From contig JARWKL010000007.1 of the NCBI GenBank assembly GCA_029961685.1, forward strand, positions 20,345,013 to 20,409,012: 64,000 nucleotides of DNA. The letters run 5' to 3'. This stretch comes from Aristolochia californica. Taxonomy: Eukaryota; Streptophyta; Magnoliopsida; Piperales; Aristolochiaceae. Positions 20,602 to 33,060 of the stretch are shown here, piece by piece. The position numbers were made by a program, and so were the translations under genes. Positions within the stretch are counted from its first letter, which is position 1, and each line of letters begins with the position of its first letter. Under the pieces are notes generated by a model that was not told the origin of the DNA, ran no database searches, and saw nothing but the letters and a program-made list of their open reading frames with translations.

Positions 20602-21273
20602 TTACGCATGACAAATTACTTTACAATCTCCTATGATTTTTAGCTCAACTTTTTGAATAAGGGCAAAATAATGGCTTGTTTGACTTGGGTAATATCCCAC
20701 CGCAAGTTCACTTGAGAATTTAATGTGCGTTTGTTATTATCTTTAAAAGCTTTGCATCCATAGCTCATTTGCATCTTTAACATGTTTCAAACATGCATAT
20801 CCATTTTTAAAACATGTGTGGACGAAATCTCTGTCTTGCAAAATTCCAAGCTATTAGGGTTAAACTAGTGGAATTTCCCAAAATTGGTTAACAAAACTTT
20901 TGTGTTCATTTGTGTTGGGTGAATAAATTTTTTTTATTTATATTTGTTATTGTTTTAATTTTTTTCCATACATCAACTATAAAATTTTCATTTTGTTGGA
21001 AACTTTTTGCCATGTTTGTTTTCGGGATGAAGGGAGAGGGAAAAGTCAAAGTTTTGATTTAAGAAAAAAGTGTACATCTAAAATGGAAAACCACAATGCA
21101 CAATTGTAGGGAGAGATAATTCCAAAGAGTGTCTATAATTTTTAGGGATTGTAAGCTCTTTTTAGTTTTTATAGCTCAGGTTTTGCAATCGTCGGGAAAA
21201 ATTGGTGGCAGAGGATTTTTAATTGAGTGTTGAATTGCAATCCATAGGTCATTTCATACAAAAATATAGCCCG
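20602..21273. repeat. B/C hybrid with a rare shared left end
   Basis: In the C slot of the trimer, the left end is B-like with the unusual word caatctcctatgattttt. It becomes C by about 20700 (ccgcaagttcac, gctttgcatcc). The same rare word recurs in the monomer at 31385, so the two copies share a recent origin. Confidence 0.8.
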
Positions 21274-21947
21274 TTACGCATGATAAATCACTTTACAATC
21301 ATCTATGATTGTTAGATCACATTTTTGAAAATGGGCAAAATAGTGACTTGTTAGACTCGGGTTAATATCCCACCGCACGTTCACTTGAAAATTTAATGAG
21401 CGTTTGTTATTCTCGGTAAAAGCTTTGGATCCATAAGTCATTTGAATCTTTAACATGTTTCAAGCATGCATATCCATTTTTAAAACATGTGTAGAAAAAA
21501 ACTCCTTTATGTAAAATTCTAGGCTTAATAGGGTTGGACTAATGGAATTTCCCAAACTTGGATGACAAAACTTTTGTGTTCAACAGTGGTGTGTGAATAG
21601 ATATTTTTTATTTACATTAGTTATTATTTTAATAATTTTCCACACATCAACTATAAAATTTAATTTTTTTGTGATCTTTTTTGCCTTTTTTGTTTACGGG
21701 ATGAAGGGGGAGCGAAAACTCAAAGTTCTGATTTAAGAAAAAAATGTACATCTAAAATGGAAATGCACAATGCACAAATGTAGAGAGAGATATTTCCAAA
21801 GAGTGTCTGTATGTTTTAGGGATCGTAGGCACTTTTTCGTTTTTATATCTAAGGTTTTGCAATCGTCGGGAAACGGGGGAGGCGGGCAATTTTTAACTGA
21901 GTGTTGACTTCAAATCCATAAGTCATTTCTTACAAAAATATAGCCCG

Positions 21948-24900
21948 TTACGCATGACAAATCACTTTACAATCACCTATGATTGTTATCTCAACTTTTT
22001 GAATACGGGCAAAATAATGGCTTGTTTGACTCGGGCAAATATCACACCGCACGTTCACTTGAGAATTTAATGAGCGTTTGTTATTCTCTTTAAAAGCTTC
22101 GGATCCATAGGTCGTTTGAATCTTTAACATGTTTCTGGTATGCATATCCATTTTTAAAACATGTGTAGAAAAAATCTCGTTCATGAAAAATTCAAAGATA
22201 TTAGTTTTGGACTAGTGGAATTTCCCAAACTTGGATAACAAAACTTTTGTGTTCATTTGTGGTGTGTGAATAAATTTTCTTCAATTACTTTTTTTATTGT
22301 TTTAAACTTTTTCCGTACATCAACTATGAAATTTTCATTTTGCTTTGATCTATTTGCCTTTTTTGTTTACGGGATGAAGGGAGAACGAAAAACTCAAAGT
22401 TTTTATTTAAGAAAAATGTGTACATCTAAATCGGAAATGCACAATCCACATATGTAGACAACGATAATTCCAAAGAGTGTCTATGATTTTTAAGGATTGT
22501 AAGCACCTTTTCGTTTTTATATCTCAGGTTTTGCAATCATCGGGAAAAAGTGGTTGCGTAGGATTTGTAACTGAGTGTTGAAGTGAAATCCATAACTCAA
22601 TTCATACAAAAATATAGCCCGTTACGCATGATAAATCACATTACAATCATCTATGATTAATTATGTCGGCTTTTTGCAAATGGGAAAAATAATGGCATGT
22701 TTGACTCGGGTATATATCCCACCGCAAGTTCACTTGAGAATTTAATGAGCATTTGTTATTCTGTTTAAAAGTTTTTCATCCATAGCTCATTTGCATCTTT
22801 AACATGTTTCAAACATGCATATCCATTTTTACAACATGTGTGGACGAAATCTCTTTCTTAAAAAATTCCAAGCTATTAGGGTTAAACTAGTGGAATTTGC
22901 CAAAGTTAGATAACATAACTTTTGTGTTCATTTGTGTTGGGTCAATAAATTTTCTTTATTTATATATGTTATTTTTTAAAAAAATTTCCATACATCAACT
23001 ATAAAATTTTCATTTTGTTGTAAGCTTTTTGCCTTGCTTGTTTTCGGGATGATGGGCGAGCGAAAAAGTCAATGTTTTGATTTAAGAAAAAAGTGTACAT
23101 CTAAAATGGAAAAGCACAATGCACAATTTTAGGGAAAGATAAGTCCAAAGAGTGTCTGTAATTTTTAGGGATTATAAGCTCTTTTTAGTTTTTATATCTC
23201 ATGTTTTGCAATCGTCGGGAAAAATTGGTGGCAGAGGATTTTTAACTGAGTGTTGAATTACAATCCATAAGTCATTTCATAAAAAAATATAGCCCGTTAC
23301 GCATTATAAATCACTTTACAATCATCTATGATTGTTAGATCAATTTTTTGAAAATGGGCAAAATAATGACTTGTTAGGCTCGGGTAAATATCCCACCGCA
23401 CGTTCACTTGAGAATTTAATGAGCGTTTGTTATTCTCTTTAAAATCTTTGGATCCATAGGTCATTTGAATCTTTAACATGTTTCATGCATGCATATCCAT
23501 TTTTAAAACATGTGTAGAAAAAAATTACCTTCATGTAAAATTCCGAGCTTAATAGGGTTGGACTAATGGAATTTCCGAAACTTGGATAACAAAACCTTGT
23601 GCTCATTTGTGGTGTGTGAATAGATATTTTTTATTTACATTAGTTATTATTTTAAATATTTTCCACACATCAACTATAAAATTTTTATTTTGTTGTGATC
23701 TTTTTTGCCTTTTTTGTTTATGGGATGAAGGGGGAGCGAAAACTCAAAGTTCTGATTTAAGAAAAATGTGTACATCTAAAATGGAAATGCACAATGCACA
23801 AATGTAGAGAGAGATACTTCCAAAGAGTGTCTGTATGTTTTAGGGATCGTATGCACTCTTTCGTTTTTATATATGAGGTTTTGGAATCGTCAGGAAACGG
23901 GGGAGGCGGGCGATTTTTAACAGAGTGTTGAATTGCAGTCCATAAGTCATTTCACACCAAAATATAGCCCGTTACGCATGACAAATCACTTTACAATCAC
24001 CTATGATTGTTAGCTCAACTTTTTGAATACGGGCAAAATAATGGCTTGTTTGACTCGGGCAAATATCACACCGCACGTTCACTTGAGAATTTAATGAGCA
24101 TTTGTTATTCTCTTTAAAAGCTTTGGATCCATAGGTCCTTTGAATCTTTAACATGTTTCTGGTATGCATATCCATTTTTAAAACATGTGTAGAAAAAATC
24201 TCGTTCATGAAAAACTCAAAGATATTAGTTTTGGACTAGTGGAATTTCCCAAACTTGGATAACAAAACTTTTGTGTTCATTTGTGGTGTGTGAATAAATT
24301 TTCTTCATTTACTTTTTTTATTGTTTTAAACTTTTTCCGTACATCAACTATGAAATTTTCATTTTGCTTTGATCTATTTGCCTTTTTTGTTTACGGGATG
24401 AAGGGAGAACGAAAAACTCAAAGTTTTTATTTAAGAAAAATGTGAACATCTAAATCGGAAATGCACAATCCACATATGTAGACAGCGATAATTCCAAAGA
24501 GTGTCTATGATTTTTAGGGATTGTAAGCACCTTTTCGTTTTTATATCTCAGGTTTTGCAATCATCGGGAAAATGTGGTTGTGTAGGATTTGTAACTGAGT
24601 GTTGAATTGCAATCCATAACTCAATTCATACAAAAATATAGCCCGTTACGCATGATAGATCTTACATTACAAACATCTATGATTAATTATGTCGGCTTTT
24701 TGCAAATGGAAAAAATAATGGCATGTTTGACTCGGGTATATATCCCACCGCAAGTTCACTTGAGAATTTAATGAGCGTTTGTTATTCTGTTTAAAAGCTT
24801 TTCATCCATAGCTCATTTGCATCTTTAACATGTTTCAAACATGCATATCCATTTTTACAACATGTGTGGACGAAATATCTTTCTTAAAAAATTCCAAGCT

Positions 24901-27900
24901 ATTAGGGTTAAACTAGTGGAATTTCCCAAAGTTAGATAACATAACTTTTGTGTTCATTTGTGTTGGGTCAATAAATTTTCTTTATTTATATATGTTATTT
25001 TTTAAAAAAATTTCCATACATCATCTATAAAATTTTCATTTTGTTGTAAGTTTTTTGCTTTGCTTGTTTTCGGGATGAAGGGCGAGCGAAAAAGTCAATG
25101 TTTTGATTTAAGAAAAAAGTGTACATCTAAAATGGAAAAGCACAATGCACAATTTTAGGGAAAGATAAGTCCAAAGAGTGTCTGTAATTTTTAGGGATTA
25201 TAAGCTCTTTTTAGTTTTTATATCTCACGTTTTGCAATCGTCGAGAAAAATTGGTGGCAGAGGATTTTTAATTGAGTGTTGAATTACAATCCATAAGTCA
25301 TTTCATACAAAAATATAGCCCGTTACGCATGATAAATCACTTTACAATCATCTATGATTGTTAGATCAATTTTTTGAAAATGGGCAAAATAATGACTTGT
25401 TAGGCTCGGGTAAATATCCCACCGCACGTTCACTTGAGAATTTAATGAGCATTTGTTATTCTCTTTAAAAGCTTTGGATCCATAGGTCCTTTGAATCTTT
25501 AACATGTTTCTGGTATGCATATCCATTTTTAAAACATGTGTAGAAAAAATCTCGTTCATGAAAAATTCAAAGATATTAGTTTTGGACTAGTGGAATTTCC
25601 CAAACTTGGATAACAAAACTTTTGTGTTCATTTGTGGTGTGTGAATAAATTTTCTTCATTTACTTTTTTTATTGTTTTAAGCTTTTTCCGTACATCAACT
25701 ATGAAATTTTCATTTTACTTTGATCTATTTGCCTTTTTTGTTTACGGGATGAAGGGAGAACGAAAAACTCAAAGTTTTTATTTAAGAAAAATGTGTACAT
25801 CTAAATCGGAAATGCACAATCCACTTATGTAGAGAGCGATAATTCCAAAGAGTGTCTATGATTTTTAGGGATTGTAAGCACCTTTTCGTTTTTATATCTC
25901 AGGTTTTGCAATCATCGGGAAAAAGTGGTTGCGTAAGATTTGTAACTGAGTGTTGAATTGCAATCCATAACTCAATTCATACAAAAATATAGCCCGTTAC
26001 GCATGATAAATCACATTACAATCATCTATGATTAATTATGTCGGCTTTTTGCAAATGGGAAAAATAATGGCATGTTTGACTCGGGTATATATCCCACCGC
26101 AAGTTCACTTGAGAATTTAATGAGCGTTTGTTATTTTGTTTAAAAGCTTTTTATCCATAGATCATTTGCATCTTTAACATGTTTCAAACATGCATATCCA
26201 TTTTTACAACATGTGTGGACGAAAGCTCTTTCTTAAAAAATTCCAAGCTATTAGGGTTAAACTAGTGGAATTTCCCAAAGTTAGATAACATAACTTTTGT
26301 GTTCATTTGTGTTGGGTCAATAAATTTTCTTTATTTATATATGTTATTTTTTAAAAAATTTTCCATACATCAACTATAAAATTTTCATTTTGTTGTAAGC
26401 TTTTTGCCTTGCTTGTTTTCGGGATGAAGGGCGAGCGAAAAAGTCAATATTTTGATTTAAGAAAAAAGTGTACATCTAAAATGGAAAAGCACAATGCACA
26501 ATTTTAGGGAAAGATAAGTCCAAAGAGTGTCTGTAATTTTTAGGGATTATAAGCTCTTTTTAGTTTTTATATCTCACGTTTTGCAATCGTCGGGAAAAAT
26601 TGGTGGCAGAGGATTTTTAACTGAGTGTTGAATTACAATCCATAAGTCATTTCATACAAAAATATAGCCCATTACGCATGATAAATCACTTTACAATCAT
26701 CTATGATTGTTAGATCAATTTTTTGAAAATGGGCAAAATAATGACTTGTTAGGCTCGGGTAAATATCCCACCGCACGTTCACTTGAGAATTTAATGATCG
26801 TTTATTATTCTCTTTAAATGTTTTGGATCCATAGGTCATTTGAATCTTTAACATGTTTCAAGCATGCATATCCATTTTTAAAACATGTGTAGAAAAAAAT
26901 CTCCTTCATGTAAAATTCCGAGCTTAATAGGGTTGGACTAATGGAATTTCAGAAACTTGGATAACAAAACTTTTGTGCTCATTTGTGGTGTGTGAATAAA
27001 TATTTTTTATTTACATTAGTTATTATTTTAAATATTTTCCACACATCAACTATAAAATTTTTATTTTGTTGTGATCTTTTTTGCCTTTTTTTTTTACGGG
27101 ATGAAGGGCGAGAGAAAACTCAAAGTTCTGATTTAAGAAAAAAGTGTACATCTAAAATGGAAATGCACAATGCAAAAATGTAGAGAGAGATATTTCCGAA
27201 GAGTGTCTGTATGTTTTAGGGATCGTATGCACTCTTCCGTTTTTATATATGAGGTTTTGGAATCGTCGGGAAACGGGGGAGGCGGGCGATTTTTAACAGA
27301 GTGTTGAATTGCAATCCATAAGTCATTTCACACCAAAATATAGCCCGTTACGCATGACAAATCACTTTACAATCACCTATGATTGTTAGCTCAACTTTTT
27401 GAATACGGGCAAAATAATGGCTTGTTTGACTCGGGCAAATATCACACCGCACGTTCACTTGAGAATTTAATGAGCGTTTGTTATTCTCTTTAAAAGCTTT
27501 GGATCCATAGGTCATTTGAATCTTTAACATGTTTCTGGTATGCATATCCATTTTTAAAACATGTGTAGAAAAAATCTCGTTCATGAAAAATTCAAAGATA
27601 TTAGTTTTGGACTAATGGAATTTCCCAAACTTGGATAACAAAACTTTTGTGTTCATTTGTGGTGTGTGAATAAATTTTCTTCATTTACTTTTTTTATTGT
27701 TTTAAACTTTTTCCGTACATCACCTATGAAATTTTCATTTTGCTTTGATCTATTTGCCTTTTTTGTTTACGTGATGAAGGGAGAACGAAAAACTCAAAGT
27801 TTTTATTTAAGAAAAATGTGTACATCTAAATCGGAAATGCACAATCCACATATGTAGAGAGCGATAATTCCAAAGAGTGTCTATGATTTTTAGGGATTGT

Positions 27901-28900
27901 AAGCACTTTTTCGTTTTTATATCTCAGGTTTTGCAATCATCGGGAAAATGTGGTTGCGTAGGATTTGTAACTGAGTGTTGAATTGCAATCCATAACTCAA
28001 TTCATACAAAAATATAGCCCGTTACGCATGATAAATCACATTACAATCATCTATGATTAATTATGTCGGCTTTTTGCAAATGGGAAAAATAATGGCATGT
28101 TTGACTCGGGTATATATCCCACCGCAAGTTCACTTGAGAATTTAATGAGCGTTTGTTATTCTGTTTAAAAGCTTTTCATCCATAGCTCATTTGCATCTTT
28201 AACATGTTTCAAAAATGCATATCCATTTTTACAACATGTGTGGACGAAATATCTTTCTTAAAAAATTCCAAGCTATTAGGGTTAAACTAGTGGAATTTCC
28301 CAAAGTTAGATAACATAACTTTTGTGTTCATTTGTGTTGGGTCAATAAATTTTCTTTATTTATATATGTTATTTTTAAAAAAATTTTCCATACATCAACT
28401 ATAAAATTTTCATTTTGTTGTAAGCTTTTTGCCTTGTTTGTTTTTGGGATGAAGGGCGAGCAAAAAAGTCAATGTTTTGATTTAAGAAAAAAGTGTACAT
28501 CTAAAATGGAAAATCACAATGCACAATTTTAGGGAAAGATAAGTCCAAAGAGTGTCTGTAATTTTTAGGGATTATAAGCTCTTTTTAGTTTTTATATCTC
28601 ACGTTTTGCAATCGTCGGGAAAAATTGGTGGCAGAGGATTTTTAACTGAGTGTTGAATTACAATCCATAAGTCATTTCATACAAAAATATAGCCCGTTAC
28701 ACATGATAAATCACTTTACAATCATCTATGATTGTTAGATCAATTTTTTGAAAATGGGAAAAATAATGACTTGTTAGGCTCGGGTAAATATCCCACCGCA
28801 CGTTCACTTGAGAATTTATTGAGCGTTTGTTATTCTCTTTAAAAGCTTTGGATCCATAGGTCATTTGAATCTTTAACATGTTTCCAGAATGCATATCCAT
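21948..28900. repeat. Recently homogenised HOR block
   Basis: Successive HOR copies here share private variants not seen elsewhere: tctcgttcatgaaaaa before the B right half (near 22170, 24195, 25550, 27570), tgtcggctttttgc and gggtatatatccc in C (22622, 24646, 25997, 28022), and gggaaagataagtcc in the C end part. By eye the copies differ by only a few percent, far less than A from B or C. The block contains trimers plus one dimer created by the hybrid at 25323. Confidence 0.85.
25323..25996. repeat. A/B hybrid monomer, crossover product
   Basis: The left part matches the A monomers at 23297 and 26672 (gttagatcaattttttg). From about 25450 to the end it matches the B monomers at 23972 and 27348 (gcatttgttattc, ggtcctttgaatc, tttctggtatgc, tctcgttcatg). 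It shortens the local HOR from 2025 to about 1350 bp. Confidence 0.88.
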
Positions 28901-29371
28901 TTTTAAACATGTGTAGAAAAAAATCTCCTTCATGTAAAATTCCGAGCTTAATAGGGTTGGACTAATGGAATTTCCGAAACTTGGATAACAAAACTTTTGT
29001 GCTCATTTGTGGTGTGTGAATACATATTTTTTATTTACATTAGTTATTATTTTAAATATTTTCCACACATCAACTATAAAAATTTTATTTTGTTGTGATC
29101 TTTTTTGCCTTTTTTGTTTACGAGATGAAGGGGGAGCGAAACCTCAAAGTTCTGATTTAAAGAAAAAGTGTACATCTAAAATGGACATGCACAATGCACA
29201 AAAGTAGAGAGAGATATTTCCTAAGAGTGTCTGTATGTTTTAGGGATCGTATGCACTCTTTCGTTTTTATATCTACGGTTTTGCAATCGTCTGGAAACGG
29301 GGGAGGCGGGCAATTTTTAACTGAGTATTGACTTGAAATCCATAAGTCATTTCTTACAAAAATATAGCCCG

Positions 29372-30034
29372 TTATGCATGACAAATCACATTACATTCAT
29401 CTATGATTGTCAGCTCAACTTTTTGAATATGGGCAAAATAATGGCTTGTTTGAATCGGACAAATATCCCACCGCACATTCACTTGAGAATTTAATGAGCG
29501 TTTGTTATTCTCTTTAAAAGATTTGCCTCCATAGCTCATTTTCATCTTTAACATGTTTCAAACATGCATATCCATTGTGTGGACGAAATCTCTTTCTTGC
29601 AAAATTCAAAGCTATTAGGGTTAAACTAGTGGAATTTCCCAAAATTGGATAACAAAACTTCTGTGTTCATTTCCGTTGGGTGAATAAATTTTCTTTATTT
29701 ATATTTGTTATTGTTTTAAATTTTTTCCATACATCAACTATAAAATTTTCATTTTGTTGTAAGCTTTTTGCCTTGTTTGTTTTCGGGATGAAGGGAGAGC
29801 GAAAAGTTAAAGTTTTGAATTAAGAAAAAAGTGTATATCTAAAATGGAAAAGCACAATGCACAATTGTAGGGAGAGATAATTCCAAAGTGTGTCTATAAT
29901 TTTTAGGGATTGTAAGCTCTTTTTAGTTTTTATATCTCAGGTTTTGCAATCGTCGGGAAAAATTGGTGGGAGAGGATTTTTAACTGAGTGTTGAATTGCA
30001 ATCCATAAGTCATTTCATACAAAAATATAGCCCA
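29372..30034. repeat. B/C hybrid monomer, 663 bp
   Basis: It starts as B (gtcagctcaac) and becomes C from about 29520 (tttgcctccatagctc, gtgtggacgaaatc). About 12 bp of the usual tttttaaaacat stretch is missing near 29575. The next start is A. Confidence 0.82.
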
Positions 30035-31384
30035 TTACGTATGATAAATCACTTTACAATCATCTATAATTGTTAGATCAAATTTTCTAAAATGGGCAAA
30101 ATAATGACTTGTTAGACTCGGGTAAATATCCCACCGCACGTTCACTTGAGAATTTAATGAGCGTTTGTTATTTTCTTTAAAAGCTTTGGATCCATAGGTC
30201 ATTTGAATCTTTAACATGTTTCAAACAAGCATATCCATTTTTAAAACATGTGTAGAAAAAATCTCCTTCATGTAAAATTCCAAGCTTAATAGGGTTGGAC
30301 TAATGGAATTTTCCAAACTTGGATAACAAAACTTTTGTGTTCATTTATGGTGTGTGAACAGATATTTTTTATTTACAATAGTTATTATTTTAAATATTTT
30401 CCACACATCAACCATAAAATTTTTATTTTGTTGTGAACTTTTTTGCCTTTTTTGTTTACGGGATGAAGGGGGGAGCGAAAACTCAAAATTCTGATTTAAG
30501 AAAAAAGTGTACATCTAAAATGGAAATGCACAATCACAAATGTAGAGAGAGATATTTCCATAGAGTGTCTGTATCTTTTAAGGATCGTATGCACTCTTTC
30601 GTTTTTATATCTAAGGTTTTGTAATCGTCGGGAAACGGGGGAGGCGGGCGATTTTTAACTGAGTGTTGACTTCAAATCCCTAAGTCATTTCTTGCAAAAA
30701 TATTGCCCGTTACGCATGACAAATCACTTTACAATCATCTATGATTGTTAGCTGAACTTTTTCAATATGGGCAAAATAATGGCTTGTTTGACTGGGGCAA
30801 ATATCCCACCGCACGTTCACTTGAGAATTTAATGAGCGTTTGTTATTCTCTTTACAAGCTTTGGATCCATAGGTCATTTCAATCTTTAACATATTTCTGG
30901 CATGCGTATCCATTTTTAAAACATGTGTAGAAAAAATCTCCTTCATGTAAAATTCCAAGATATTAGTTTTGGACTAGTGGAAATTTCCAAACTTGGATAA
31001 CAAAACTTTTGTGATCATTTGTGGTGTGTGAATAAATTTTCTTCATTTACTTTTTTTATTGTTTTAAACTTTTTCCGTACATCAACTATGAAATTTTCAT
31101 TTTGCTGTGATCTATTTGCCTTTTTTGTTTACGGGATGAAGGGAGAGCGAAAAACTAGAAGTTTTGATTTATTAAAAATGTGTACATCTAAAACGGAAAT
31201 GCACAATGCACATATGTAGAGAGAGATAATTCCAAAGAGTGTCTGTAATTTTTAGGTATTGTAAGCACCTTTTCGTTTTTATATCTGAGGTTTTGCAATC
31301 GTCGGGAAAAAGTGGGTTACGGAGGATTTTTAACTGAGTGTTGAATTGCAATCCATAAGTCATTTCTTAAAAAAATATAGCCTG

Positions 31385-32057
31385 TTACGCATGACAAATC
31401 ACTTTACAATCTCCTATGATTTTTAGCGCAACTTTTTGAATATGGGCAAAATAATGGCTTGTTTGACTTGGGTAAATATCCCACCGCAAGTTCACTTGAG
31501 AATTTAATGAACGTTTGTTATTCTCTTTAAAAGCCTTGCGTCCATAGATCATTTGCATCTTTAACATGTTTCAAACATGCATATCCGTTTTTAAAACATG
31601 TGTGGATGAAATCTCTTTCTTGCAAAATTCCAAGCTATTAGGGTTAAACTAGTGGAATTTCCAAAAATTGGATAACAAAACTTTTGTGTTCAGTTGTGCT
31701 TTGTGAATAAATTTTCTTTATTTATATTTGTTATTGTTTTATATTTTTTCCATACATCAACTATAAAATTTTCATTTCGTTGTAAGCTGTTTGCCTTGCT
31801 TGTTTTCGGGATGAAGGGAGAGCGAAAAGTCCAAGTTTTGATTTAAGAAAAGAGTGTATATCTACAATGGAAAAACACAATGCACAATTGTAGGAAGAGA
31901 AAATTCAAAAGAGTGTCTGTAATTTTTTGGGATTGTAAGCTCTGTTTAGTATTTATATCTCAGGTTTTGCAATCGTCGGGAAAAATTGGTGGCAGTGGAT
32001 TTTTAACTGAGTGTTGAATTGCAATCCATAAGTCATTTCATACAAAAATATAGCCCA
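31385..32057. repeat. B/C hybrid with a rare shared left end, second copy
   Basis: It has the same unusual left word as the monomer at 20602 (caatctcctatgattttt) and the same B-to-C change. The separation is 10,783 bp, close to 16 monomers. Confidence 0.8.
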
Positions 32058-32732
32058 TTACGCGTGATAAATCACTTTACAATCATCTATGATTGTTAGA
32101 TCAAGTTTTTTAAAATAGGCAAAATAATGTCTTGTTAGACTCGGGTAAATATCCCACCGCACTTTCACTTGAGAATTTAATGAGCGTTTGTTATTCTCTT
32201 TAAAAGCATTGGATCCATAGGACATTTGAATCTTTAACATGTTTCAAGCATGCATATCCATTTTTAAAACATGTGTAGAAAAAATCTCCTTCATGTAAAA
32301 TTCCAAGCTTAATACGGTTGGACTAATGGAATTTCCCAAACTTGGATAACAAAACTTTTTTGTTCATTTGTGGTGTGTGCATAGATATTTTTTATTTACA
32401 TTGGTTATTATTTTAAATATTTTCCACACATCAACTATAAAATTTTTATTTTGTTGTGACCTTTTTTGCCTTTTTTGTTTACGGGATGAAGGGGGAGTGA
32501 AAACTCAAAGTGCTGATTTAAGAAAAAAGTGTACATCTAAAATGGACATGCACAATGCAAAAATGTAGAGAGAGATATTTCCAAAGACTGTCTGTAATTT
32601 TTAGGGATTGTAAGCACTTTTTCGTTTTTATATCTCAGGTTTTGCAATCATCGGGAAACGGGGGAGGCGGGCGATTTTTAATTGAGTGTTGACTTCAAAT
32701 CCATAAGTTATTTCTTAAAAAAATATGGCCCG

Positions 32733-33060
32733 TTACGCATGACAAATCACTTTACAATCATCTATGATTGTCAGCTCAACTTTTTGAATATGGGCAAAAT
32801 AATGGCTTGTTTGACTCGGGCAAATATCCCACCGCACGTTCAGTTGAGAATTTAATGAGCGTTTGTTGTTCTCATTAAATGATTTGGACCCATAGGTCAT
32901 TTGAATCTTTAACATGTTTCTGTAATATTTAGGGATTGTAAGCACCTTTTTGTTTTTATATCTCAGGTTTTGCAATTGTCGGGAAAAATGGGTTGCGGAG
33001 GATTTTTAACTGAGTGTTGAATTGCAATCCATAAGTCATTTCATACAAAAATATAGCCCG
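32733..33060. repeat. Truncated B monomer (about 346 bp deleted)
   Basis: Spacing to the next start is only 328 bp. Near 32921 the B text acatgtttctg runs straight into taatatttagggattg, which belongs to the end block of a B monomer. The word tctg occurs at both original edges, so a short-homology deletion is likely. The copy is followed by C, in register. Confidence 0.9.
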
